From: Massilia kyonggiensis
GTDB taxonomy: Bacteria; Pseudomonadota; Gammaproteobacteria; Burkholderiales; Burkholderiaceae_D
Direction: 5' to 3'
Length of the DNA: 64,000 bases
NCBI RefSeq assembly: GCF_024756235.1
Contig: NZ_JANUGY010000003.1
Coordinates: forward strand, 372,001-436,000
Positions 7,966 to 15,598 of this stretch are shown piece after piece. Every line of letters starts with the position of its first letter. The first letter of the stretch is position 1. The notes beneath the pieces were generated by a model. The model had not been told where the DNA came from. It saw only the letters and a program-made list of their open reading frames with translations, and did not search any database. A program made the position numbers and the translations under genes.

Positions 7966-9465
7966 TCACAACCCCAGCTGCTGCCAGATCCCGTCCACGC
8001 GCGCCTTCACCTCGGGCGTCATGACGATGGGCGTACCCCACTCCCGGTTCGTTTCGCCCGGCCATTTATTGGTGGCGTCGATCCCCATCTTGCTGCCCAG
8101 GCCGCTGATCGGCGACGCGAAGTCGAGGTAGTCGATCGGCGTGTTGTCGACCATGACCGTGTCGCGAGTCGGGTCCACGCGGGTCGTGATGGCCCAGATC
8201 ACTTCCTTCCAGTCGCGCACGTCCACGTCCTCGTCCACGACGACGATGAACTTCGTATACATGAACTGGCGCAGGAAGCTCCACACGCCGAACATCACGC
8301 GCTTCGCGTGGCCGGCGTACTGCTTCTTCATCTGCACGACGGCCATGCGGTAGCTGCAACCTTCCGGCGGCAAGTAGAAATCCGTGATCTCAGTAAACTG
8401 CTTCTGCAGCAGGGGCACGAACACTTCGTTCAGCGCGACGCCCAGCACGGCCGGCTCGTCGGGCGGTTTGCCCGTGTAGGTCGAGTGGTAGATCGGGTCG
8501 CGCCGCATCGTGATGCGGTCGATGGTGAACACGGGGAACCAGTCCTGCTCGTTGTAATAGCCGGTGTGGTCGCCGTACGGCCCTTCCAGCGCATGCTCGA
8601 AGCCGGACGGGTGGCTTTCATCTGGATAGATATGGCCCTCGAGCACGATCTCGGCCGACGCCGGCACGCGCAGCTCGCTGCCGATCGCCTTCGTCAGGAC
8701 CGTCCGCTGGCCGCGCAGCAGGCCGGCGAACTGGTACTCGGACAGCGTGTCCGGCACGGGCGTCACCGCACCCAGGATCGTGGCCGGGTCGGCGCCCAGC
8801 GCCACCGCCACCGGATACGGCTTGCCGGGATTGGCGATGCAGTGTTCGCGGAAATCGAGCGCGCCGCCGCGGTGTGCGAGCCAGCGCATGATGACCTTGT
8901 TCGGGCCCAGCACCTGCTGGCGGTAGATCCCCAGGTTCTGGCGCTTCTTGTTCGGTCCCTTCGTGATCACGAGCCCCCAGGTGATCAAGGGAGCGACGTC
9001 GCCCGGCCAGCAATGCTGGATCGGCAAACGGGCCAGGTCGACATCGGCGCCTTCCCACACGATTTCCTGGCACGGGGCGCCCTTCACTTCCTTCGGCGCC
9101 ATGTCCCACACGGCCTTGACGAGCGAACCGAGGTCCATGATGTCCCGAAAACCCTTGGGCGGCTCGGGCTCCTTCAGGCGCGCCAGCACGTGGCCGATCT
9201 TGCGCAACTCGCCGACGTCGTCCGCGCCCATGCCCAGCGCAACGCGGCGCGGCGTGCCGAACAGGTTGGCCAGTACGGGGATCGGATAGCGCTTGCCGGC
9301 CGCATCGACCGGGTTCTCGAACAAGAGCGCGGGCCCGCCGGCGCGCAGCGTGCGATCGCACACCTCCGTCATTTCAAGATTCGGTGAAATAGGCGCCGAT
9401 ACGCGCTTGAAGTCACCGTTTTCTTGCAACTTAGCAATAAAATCCCGCAGATCAGAATAGTTCAT
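7966..9465 (-). CDS. ubiD: 4-hydroxy-3-polyprenylbenzoate decarboxylase (UbiD)
   Basis: A 499-residue protein of near-identical length to E. coli UbiD. It decarboxylates the polyprenylated 4-hydroxybenzoate intermediate of ubiquinone synthesis using prenylated FMN made by UbiX. Family segments are visible: the N-terminal [14 protein letters not shown], the metal/prFMN-binding area around [16 protein letters not shown], the conserved [19 protein letters not shown] stretch (here [16 protein letters not shown]), and [10 protein letters not shown] near the end. It is transcribed away from the lytic transglycosylase, and its promoter must lie in 9466-9600. Confidence 0.96.
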   Translation of the reverse strand: MNYSDLRDFIAKLQENGDFKRVSAPISPNLEMTEVCDRTLRAGGPALLFENPVDAAGKRYPIPVLANLFGTPRRVALGMGADDVGELRKIGHVLARLKEPEPPKGFRDIMDLGSLVKAVWDMAPKEVKGAPCQEIVWEGADVDLARLPIQHCWPGDVAPLITWGLVITKGPNKKRQNLGIYRQQVLGPNKVIMRWLAHRGGALDFREHCIANPGKPYPVAVALGADPATILGAVTPVPDTLSEYQFAGLLRGQRTVLTKAIGSELRVPASAEIVLEGHIYPDESHPSGFEHALEGPYGDHTGYYNEQDWFPVFTIDRITMRRDPIYHSTYTGKPPDEPAVLGVALNEVFVPLLQKQFTEITDFYLPPEGCSYRMAVVQMKKQYAGHAKRVMFGVWSFLRQFMYTKFIVVVDEDVDVRDWKEVIWAITTRVDPTRDTVMVDNTPIDYLDFASPISGLGSKMGIDATNKWPGETNREWGTPIVMTPEVKARVDGIWQQLGL

Positions 9466-9598
9466 TCAATTTTTAATTCTTTTTTACATCTTTTGAGGTG
9501 TGCTAACAATCGCCGGCAAGTGGTTGATTTGCCAAGGAATTGATGAGCGCCTATACGTTCTTTAGATCTAAAAGTAATAGAAAGCTTGAGTGCTAGTA

Positions 9599-9627
9599 TT
9601 GACTTGATATAAACGAGCTTCTACAAT
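9599..9627 (+). promoter_or_regulatory. Strong sigma-70 promoter for the transglycosylase leader
   Basis: TTGACT (9599-9604), a 17-base spacer and TACAAT (9622-9627), each 5 of 6 consensus bases. The start of transcription should fall near 9634, about 300 bases before the coding start at 9934, so a long untranslated leader or separate RNA is made. Confidence 0.75.
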
Positions 9628-9633
9628 CCGCCT

Positions 9634-9933
9634 ACAAATTGAGACGGGCCCGTCCAGCACGTGATTTTAGCCGGTCTCATTCTTTCACGGGGTCGGGGCC
9701 CCAGCGACATTTTAGGAGTGTTTTCACTGGGCGTCTGCCCAACCAACCCCGAGACAGTTGTTAGCCACTGGGCGCCTCCACTGCAGCGCTGCCCAGCTGA
9801 AGCAAGCAATGACGGCGTTCCTCGACCGCTACGAGCGGCGACGGACGGTTTTCTGATGCACGGCATGAGTTCGCTCGAACGCTGCGCCCCTGCGCGGCGA
9901 CGGGATGGCTTTTTCCGCGACAAAGGAGAGACG
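9634..9933 (+). other. Long structured 5' leader or small RNA, unassigned
   Basis: This stretch between the promoter and the ATG at 9934 has no convincing gene. It opens with a hairpin (TGAGAC 9640-9645 with GTCTCA 9674-9679, and inner GGC/GCC). A long-range pair follows (TCGGGG near 9694 with CCCCGA near 9747), then a tight hairpin TGGGC-GTCT-GCCCA (9728-9741) and further CTGGGC/GCCCAG pairing. The transglycosylase frame is open through the whole leader from 9661, so an N-terminal extension cannot be fully excluded, but the ribosome site at 9923 argues against it. I could not match it to a known RNA family. Confidence 0.5.
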
Positions 9934-10857
9934 ATGATCCATCGCTTCATCGGCACGAGCGCAAGGCTCGTCCAACAGATGGCCAGCCAGCCAGTCACGT
10001 GGTCTTCCGTGATCAAAGCGGCACGCGGTGTCTTGACCACCGCACAACATACCCTGACCGTATTCGGTCTTTCCGCAGTAGCAATGATTGCCCTGCTGTA
10101 CAGCCGCCCCGATTTTGCGAAACGGGTGTCGGATTTCCTGAGCCCGCAACACGCCATGCCGGCGCAGGTTGCCACCGCCAATCCCGCGGTCCAGCTCGTC
10201 GCGGCACGCGGCGCGGACGCCGTCGAGATCGCGAACGACGACAAGGCGGCGAACCGCCCCACCCGTCAGCAGAAGTACGTGACGGACTGGCTGTCGCGGC
10301 GCTATCGCGTGGCCGGCGACGCTGCCAACATGCTCGTCACGACCGCGTACAGCACGGCGCACGAGATCAAGCTGGATCCTCTGCTGATCCTGGCCGTGAT
10401 GGCCATCGAGTCGGGCCTGAATCCGTTCGCGGAAAGCCCGATGGGCGCGCAGGGCCTGATGCAGGTGATGTCGAAGGTTCACAGCGACAAGTTCGAGGAA
10501 GTCGGCGGCTCGCAAGCTGCCCTGAATCCGGTGGCCAACATCCGCGTCGGCGCGCTGATCCTGAAGGATTACGTGAACCGTACGGGCTCCGTCGAAGGCG
10601 CCCTCAAGAGCTACGTCGGCGCTGCGGCGGCCGATGACGACTCCGGCTACGGCTCCAAGGTCATCACCGAATACAAGCGCCTGAAGCAGGTCGCGAGCGG
10701 CAAGAACGTACCGATCTACTTCCCGCCGGCGTCGGCGCCCGCCCCGAGCACGACCCTGGCCCAGAAATCGGCCAGCGCGCCGGCCAAGCCGGACACTGCG
10801 TCGACCGAATCCGCGCACGGCAGCAACCAGACCGGCGAGACCGTCGCCGGACTCTGA
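9934..10857 (+). CDS. Membrane-anchored lytic transglycosylase, SLT domain
   Basis: A 307-residue protein that cleaves peptidoglycan glycan strands to form 1,6-anhydro ends. The N-terminus has one membrane segment (about residues 38-55, HTLTVFGLSAVAMIALLY). The SLT domain follows with ILAVMAIESGLNPFAE, where Glu159 is the catalytic acid, then GAQGLMQVM and NIRVGALILKDYV. The tail is low-complexity Ser/Ala/Pro. The start is set by AAAGGAGAG ending 4 bases before the ATG. A 300-nt leader and a strong promoter lie upstream and an intrinsic terminator follows, so it is probably a single-gene transcript. Confidence 0.9.
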   Translation: MIHRFIGTSARLVQQMASQPVTWSSVIKAARGVLTTAQHTLTVFGLSAVAMIALLYSRPDFAKRVSDFLSPQHAMPAQVATANPAVQLVAARGADAVEIANDDKAANRPTRQQKYVTDWLSRRYRVAGDAANMLVTTAYSTAHEIKLDPLLILAVMAIESGLNPFAESPMGAQGLMQVMSKVHSDKFEEVGGSQAALNPVANIRVGALILKDYVNRTGSVEGALKSYVGAAAADDDSGYGSKVITEYKRLKQVASGKNVPIYFPPASAPAPSTTLAQKSASAPAKPDTASTESAHGSNQTGETVAGL

Positions 10858-10885
10858 GTCCACCCCTTACACTCCTTTCCTGGTC

Positions 10886-10926
10886 GAAAGCCACCGTCGG
10901 CGCAAGCTGCGGTGGCTTTCATTTTT
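10886..10926 (+). terminator. Intrinsic terminator of the transglycosylase gene
   Basis: GAAAGCCACC pairs with GGTGGCTTTC (10 bp) around a GC-rich loop, followed by ATTTTT at 10921-10926. On the other strand no T run follows, so it serves the plus-strand gene. Confidence 0.85.
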
Positions 10927-13058
10927 CATGCTACCAGTCGATCGAGTCGACGTAGACGGTGCCCGTCCACGCGGCCCCCGTCGTCAGGTTCAGCCCGAGG
11001 CGCTGCAGCGGCGTGACCGACGCCGCCGGCACCGTGAGCGTGAACGTGTTCCAGGTGCCGGGGGGTGAAGCTGGCGGACGGGTTCGAGAACCAGTTCCAG
11101 TTGTAGTCCATCAGATAGGGCTCGACCTTCGTGACCTGGCTGCCCGCCGGGATGAAGACGTGGAAGGTGATCGTCGCGCCGGACGGCACGACCACGCCGC
11201 CCAGCCCCACCGACGAGGTCCCCGCCGCCGTGCCCGCGAAGTTCACGGCCAGCGACCGCTGACCCGCGTAGTGCCGGACGTTCGACGTCGCGACACCGAC
11301 GATCTGCGCGCCGCCGGGCGTCCACAGCTGCGTGTCGGTCTCGAAATGGAACTTCGTCGGGTCCGGGTTGGTACCGGGCGTACGCGCACTGGCTTCGGTC
11401 GAGAACCCGGACGCGCCTGCGCCGTTCACCGCCACGACGCGGTAGTAATACGTCGTACCGGGATTCAGGCCCGTATCCGTGAACGTCGTGCCGGCGAGAC
11501 CGGTGACGGTCGGCGTCGCGGGTTCGCTGCCGGAGTCGGCCGTGCGGTACAGCTGGTAACTGGTGGCGCCGTTCACGGCATGCCACTGCACGGTCACCTG
11601 GCCGGCGGCGGCCGTCGCGACGACGCCCGTGACCGCGTACGGCGCGCCATTCGGCGGCGGCGGCACGGCGCCGTCGGTCAGCGCGGTGACGAGGGCCGGG
11701 TCGGTGATGGCGCCCGAGTCATACGCGAACGGGGCGTTCGGCGTGCTCCAGTAGAACGGGCTCAGGCCATGAGCGCGGGCGGATTCGCCCACGTATTTGT
11801 TCCAGTAGAGATGGGACGCATTGTTCCAGACCTGTTCGTCGCCCGTCAGGCCCGGGGTGGGGGCGGCATGGAATTCGCCGATCATCACGGGCACGCCCTT
11901 GCTGGCGAACTGGTCCTTCAACTGCTGCATGCCGGCGTCGATATTGCCCTCCTCGCCCCACGTCGCGTTGCGCTCCGGATTGCCGGCATAGTGGTAGGAC
12001 TGGCCCCAGAAGTACATCGCTTTGCCCCACGACTGGTCGCCATGGATGATCGTGAACAGCGACGGCGTGTAATTGTGGTATTCGACCATCAGGCGGCCCG
12101 CGGTCGGATCGGACGGCAATTTGGTGAACCACGACGGGTCGCCCTGGCCCTGCAGCACGAGCCAGCGGTTGGTGTTCTTGCCGCCGGTGCCGCGCACCGC
12201 GTCAACGAACGTCTGGTAGTACGCCGCCACCGTCGCCATGTGCCCAGGCTTGTACACGTTCGGCTCGTTGGCTGCCGCGAACAGCAGGCGGTTGTCGTAC
12301 CCGGCGAACGCGGTCGCGATCTGGGTCCACAGGTTGCGCATCTGCGCGTCGACGGCCGGATCGACGGTGTCGCCGATATGGTTCTCGAACCATCCGCCAT
12401 CCCAGTGGTCGTTGATGACCACGTACATGCCGGCCGCGATGCTGTAGTCGACGGCCTGCTTGACCTTGGCCATGTAGGCGGGATCGATCTTGCCGGCGGC
12501 ATCGGTATTCGTCACCCACGCGCACGGGATGCGCACGGCGTTGAAGCCCGCGTTGGCGGCGGCGGTGTACACGGCCTGGCTCGGGAACGCATAACCCCAC
12601 ATGGCTTCCAGCGAATTGCCGAGGTTGAAGCCGCGGGTGGGCATCGGCAGCGCCGTCGTGATCGGCGCCGGGTTCGTGGCCTGCACGTACACCGCGCCCG
12701 TGTAGAGCACCGTGTCGCTGGACTTGTCCCGGACCGAGACCGTCTTCATGCCGTCCGTGACGCCCGGCGTGCAGCGGAAGCGTATTTCGGTGGGCGTGGC
12801 CGACAGCTTCGCCGGATGGGCGCAATCGGTCACGTCGAGGGCCAGCGCGGCGGGCAGGTTGGTGCCCAGTATCTGGAAATAAGCCGCCTGCCCCACGTGC
12901 AGCGTGGACAGCATCGTGAAGCTCGCGTCGGTCGGGTTGACGGCGCCGACGACGCCCGTCGTGCGCTTGCCGGCCTGGTCCTGGGATGCGTGCGCGCCGC
13001 CGCAGCCCGCCAGCAGGATGGCACCTGCCATCGCTGCAAGAATGAAATGTGTTTTCAT
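10926..13058 (-). CDS. GH5-family secreted glycanase (endoglucanase-like) lipoprotein, C-terminus frameshifted
   Basis: A 710-residue exported protein. It has a lipoprotein signal (lipobox LLAGC, Cys19), an N-terminal Ig-like region (about 30-135), and a GH5 catalytic barrel from GFNLGNSLE (143). Acid/base Glu265 lies in AAANEPN and nucleophile Glu395 in MIGEFHA. An Fn3 domain (about 472-560) and a C-terminal carbohydrate-binding-like beta domain follow. Beta-1,4-glucan or mannan cleavage is likely; the substrate is not certain. Near the end a run of six G (11060-11065, plus strand) shifts the frame. With five G the tail would read GTWNTFTLTVPA and end YVDSIDW at a stop at 10931. The start was chosen at 13058 for its GGAG site and signal peptide. 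Confidence 0.88.
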   Translation of the reverse strand: MKTHFILAAMAGAILLAGCGGAHASQDQAGKRTTGVVGAVNPTDASFTMLSTLHVGQAAYFQILGTNLPAALALDVTDCAHPAKLSATPTEIRFRCTPGVTDGMKTVSVRDKSSDTVLYTGAVYVQATNPAPITTALPMPTRGFNLGNSLEAMWGYAFPSQAVYTAAANAGFNAVRIPCAWVTNTDAAGKIDPAYMAKVKQAVDYSIAAGMYVVINDHWDGGWFENHIGDTVDPAVDAQMRNLWTQIATAFAGYDNRLLFAAANEPNVYKPGHMATVAAYYQTFVDAVRGTGGKNTNRWLVLQGQGDPSWFTKLPSDPTAGRLMVEYHNYTPSLFTIIHGDQSWGKAMYFWGQSYHYAGNPERNATWGEEGNIDAGMQQLKDQFASKGVPVMIGEFHAAPTPGLTGDEQVWNNASHLYWNKYVGESARAHGLSPFYWSTPNAPFAYDSGAITDPALVTALTDGAVPPPPNGAPYAVTGVVATAAAGQVTVQWHAVNGATSYQLYRTADSGSEPATPTVTGLAGTTFTDTGLNPGTTYYYRVVAVNGAGASGFSTEASARTPGTNPDPTKFHFETDTQLWTPGGAQIVGVATSNVRHYAGQRSLAVNFAGTAAGTSSVGLGGVVVPSGATITFHVFIPAGSQVTKVEPYLMDYNWNWFSNPSASFTPRHLEHVHAHGAGGVGHAAAAPRAEPDDGGRVDGHRLRRLDRLVA

Positions 13059-13160
13059 GGTCTCCACTTCCATGTTGTTGGGTGAGTGGCCATCATTGGC
13101 AGTCGCGGCCATGAATTCAATTTCGTTTTCCCGTAAGGCCCCAGGTAAAACCAGTGGACG

Positions 13161-13191
13161 AAAAAAAACCGCCCCGGTCTCCCGGGGCGGC
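13161..13191 (-). terminator. Intrinsic terminator after nusB
   Basis: On the minus strand GCCGCCCCGG and CCGGGGCGG form a 9-10 bp stem with a short AGA-containing loop, followed by eight T. It closes the ribBA-ribH-nusB transcript. Confidence 0.93.
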
Positions 13192-13221
13192 TTTCTCACT
13201 ATATATATAGCGGGTAGCGGA

Positions 13222-13692
13222 TCAGCGTCGTGCGTCGGCCGCCACCTCGTCCGGACGCAGCTTGCCGGCCAGGCGGTCGAGCACGCCGTTCACGTACTTG
13301 TGGCCATCGATACCGCCGAACGACTTGGTCAGTTCCACGGCTTCGTTGATCACGACGCGGTACGGGATCTCGATCTGGTTCTTCAGCTCGTACGCGCCGA
13401 GCAGCAGCACGGCGTGTTCGATCGGCGACAGTTCCGCGATCGGGCGGTCGACGGTCGGCGCGATCACTTCGCGCAGTTCCACCGACTGGGCGATCGCGCC
13501 GTTCAGCAGTTCCGTGAAGTACTCGCCGTCGGCCTTGTCGAAGCCGTGCGCGCTGCGGATGTTGGTCACGACCGTGGAGGCCGGCTCATTGTTCAGCAGC
13601 CATTGATACAGCCCCTGCAGTGCGAACTCGCGCGCGCGGTGGCGCGGCGTGCGGTTCTTGTTGGGATTGGCGTGCGTGGTCTTGTCAGTCAT
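13222..13692 (-). CDS. nusB: Transcription antitermination factor NusB
   Basis: A 156-residue all-helical protein that binds boxA RNA with NusE (S10) and supports rRNA antitermination. Family signatures are RHRAREFALQGLYQWL at the N-terminus, the central LSPIEHAVLLLGAYEL, and IPYRVVINEAVELTKSFGG with the C-terminal YVNGVLDRLA. I chose the ATG at 13692 (MTDKTTHANPN); the upstream open frame belongs to ribH sequence. It lies 13 bases after ribH, the classic ribH-nusB pair. Confidence 0.96.
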   Translation of the reverse strand: MTDKTTHANPNKNRTPRHRAREFALQGLYQWLLNNEPASTVVTNIRSAHGFDKADGEYFTELLNGAIAQSVELREVIAPTVDRPIAELSPIEHAVLLLGAYELKNQIEIPYRVVINEAVELTKSFGGIDGHKYVNGVLDRLAGKLRPDEVAADARR

Positions 13693-13705
13693 GGTTGTAC
13701 TCGTC

Positions 13706-14185
13706 TTACTCTTCTTCGGCCTGCAGTTCTTCGAGGCCCAGCAGCAGGTTGGCCATCTCGACCGCGACACGCGCCGCATCGGTGCCCTTCTCGGCCATGC
13801 GGGCTTCCGCCTGCTCGTCGTTTTCCGTCGTCAGCACGGCGTTGGCGATCGGCATGCCGTAATCCAGGCCGATGCGGGTGATGCCGGCGCCCGACTCGTT
13901 CGACACGAGCTCGAAATGGTACGTTTCGCCGCGGATGACGGCGCCCAGCGCGATCAGGGAGTCGAACTGCTGCGTCTCGGCCATCTTTTGCAGGGCCAGC
14001 GGGATTTCCAGCGCGCCCGGGACGGTCACGTGCAGGATGTCCTCGTCGGCCACGCCCAGGTGCTTCAGTTCTGCCAGGCATGCCGACAACAGGCCATGGC
14101 CGACATCGGCATTGAAACGTGCCTGCACGATACCGATGCGCAGGCCTTCACCTGCCAGATTGCTTTCAAAAGTTCCTACCGTCAT
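13706..14185 (-). CDS. ribH: 6,7-dimethyl-8-ribityllumazine synthase
   Basis: A 159-residue enzyme that condenses the dihydroxybutanone phosphate made by RibB with the ribitylamino-uracil to give lumazine, the substrate of RibE. Visible motifs are [11 protein letters not shown] near residue 18, [13 protein letters not shown] around 55, the loop [14 protein letters not shown] with its catalytic His about residue 91, and [14 protein letters not shown]. It lies between ribBA and nusB. Confidence 0.97.
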   Translation of the reverse strand: MTVGTFESNLAGEGLRIGIVQARFNADVGHGLLSACLAELKHLGVADEDILHVTVPGALEIPLALQKMAETQQFDSLIALGAVIRGETYHFELVSNESGAGITRIGLDYGMPIANAVLTTENDEQAEARMAEKGTDAARVAVEMANLLLGLEELQAEEE

Positions 14186-14233
14186 GGCTATGCCTCTTGT
14201 TCTTTCGTTGATTAATAGTTCAATGGTACCGCG

Positions 14234-15349
14234 TTATGCCGGGAGGTCGCAGCCTGGCTTGGCCAGGTAGCCGGTGACCTCGAGGTCGAAACCGGCCATC
14301 GACGGCATCTTGCGCGGGTTGGCCAGCAGCTTCATCTTGCGCACGCCGAGCTGGCGCAGGATCTGCGCGCCGATACCGTAGGTGCGCAGGTCCAGGTTGG
14401 CCGCGCGGCCGACCGGGCGGGCCGGCTTGTCCTGGAACTGGGCGAACAGTTCGTCGGCCGTCTCGGCGCAGTCGAGCAGGACGATGACGCCCGCTTCCGC
14501 CTGCTGCACGGCCTGCATCGCGGCCGCGAGGTTCCACGAGTGCGACGTGGACGCGCTGTCCAGCAGGTCGATGATGGACACCGGCTGGTGCACGCGCACG
14601 AGCGTCTCGCGGTCTTCCTGCGGGTTGCCGTGGACGAGCGCCAGGTGCGCCGAGCCGCTCGGCTTGTCGCGGAAGGCGACCAGCTTGAACTCGCCGTGCA
14701 CGGTGGCCAGCGGACGTTCCGCCACGCGCTCGACGAGGGTCTCGTTCTGGCTGCGGTAATGGATCAGGTCGGCGATAGTGCCGATCTTGAGGTTGTGCTC
14801 CTGCGCGAATTCCAGCAGGTCCGGCAGGCGCGCCATCGTGCCGTCTTCCTTGATGATCTCGCAGATGACGGACGCCGGGGTCAGGCCCGCCATTTCCGTG
14901 AGGTCGCAGCCCGCTTCCGTATGGCCGGCGCGCATCAGCACGCCGCCCTTGACGGCACGCAGCGGGAAGATGTGGCCCGGCTGGACGAGGTCTTCCGGCT
15001 TCGCATCCTTCGCCACCGCGACCTGGATGGTGCGGGCGCGGTCGGCCGCCGAGATGCCGGTCGTGACGCCTTCGGCCGCCTCGATCGAGACGGTGAAGTT
15101 CGTGCCGAACGACGTGCCGTTACGGGTCGTCATCATCGGCAGCTCGAGGCGGTCGCAGATCTCCTCGGACAGGGTCAGGCACACGAGGCCGCGCGCGTGG
15201 CGGATCATGAAATTGATCGCCTCGGGCGTGACGTGCTCGGCGGCGAGCACCAGGTCGCCTTCATTCTCGCGGTCTTCCTCGTCGACCAAAATGACCATGC
15301 GCCCGGCGCGCAGTTCGTCAACGATTTCCTGGGTGGTGGAGATGGGCAT
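14234..15349 (-). CDS. ribBA: Dihydroxybutanone-phosphate synthase fused to a degenerate GTP cyclohydrolase II-like domain
   Basis: A 371-residue two-domain protein. The RibB half (residues 1-205) is intact: DEEDRENEGDLV (metal-binding acids), RNGTSFGTNFTVSIEA and the loop RAGHTEAGCDLTEMAG. The second half resembles GTP cyclohydrolase II but has lost its zinc site. At the place of the usual Cys-x10-Cys-x-Cys it reads RVHQPVSIIDLLDSAS (His254 kept, no Cys). The protein is thus likely to make only dihydroxybutanone phosphate, and a separate ribA should exist elsewhere. Such fusions (RibBX) are known in proteobacteria. Divergent from the M16 peptidase gene. Confidence 0.93.
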   Translation of the reverse strand: MPISTTQEIVDELRAGRMVILVDEEDRENEGDLVLAAEHVTPEAINFMIRHARGLVCLTLSEEICDRLELPMMTTRNGTSFGTNFTVSIEAAEGVTTGISAADRARTIQVAVAKDAKPEDLVQPGHIFPLRAVKGGVLMRAGHTEAGCDLTEMAGLTPASVICEIIKEDGTMARLPDLLEFAQEHNLKIGTIADLIHYRSQNETLVERVAERPLATVHGEFKLVAFRDKPSGSAHLALVHGNPQEDRETLVRVHQPVSIIDLLDSASTSHSWNLAAAMQAVQQAEAGVIVLLDCAETADELFAQFQDKPARPVGRAANLDLRTYGIGAQILRQLGVRKMKLLANPRKMPSMAGFDLEVTGYLAKPGCDLPA

Positions 15350-15598
15350 GTGGATTCCTCGAGAGTACGGACCGGCTGGTGCGGAAATCCGCTATTTTAA
15401 AGGATTTGCCAGTCCTCGGCCGTATCCCCGTCGGGGGGCCGCGCACTCTAGAGTCCCGCTACCACTGCCGCCGCCTTGTTTCGTTGCATAATGACAACGA
15501 CCCGCTTTGTCCGGCCTGCGTTACATCATGCTCATTTACAAGTGTGGCCTAAGTCGGGCAAGGTAGAATGATTTTTTCCGTGCTGAGGACGTCGTCGC

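Noticed and set aside
9661..9933. N-terminal extension of the lytic transglycosylase from 9661
   Set aside because: The extension is Arg/Pro/Cys-rich with no signal, whereas AAAGGAGAG directly before the ATG at 9934 and the membrane segment fit the shorter start.
15350..15598. FMN riboswitch before ribBA or ribD
   Set aside because: I looked for the AGGGCGGGG...CCC and related conserved parts on both strands and found none.
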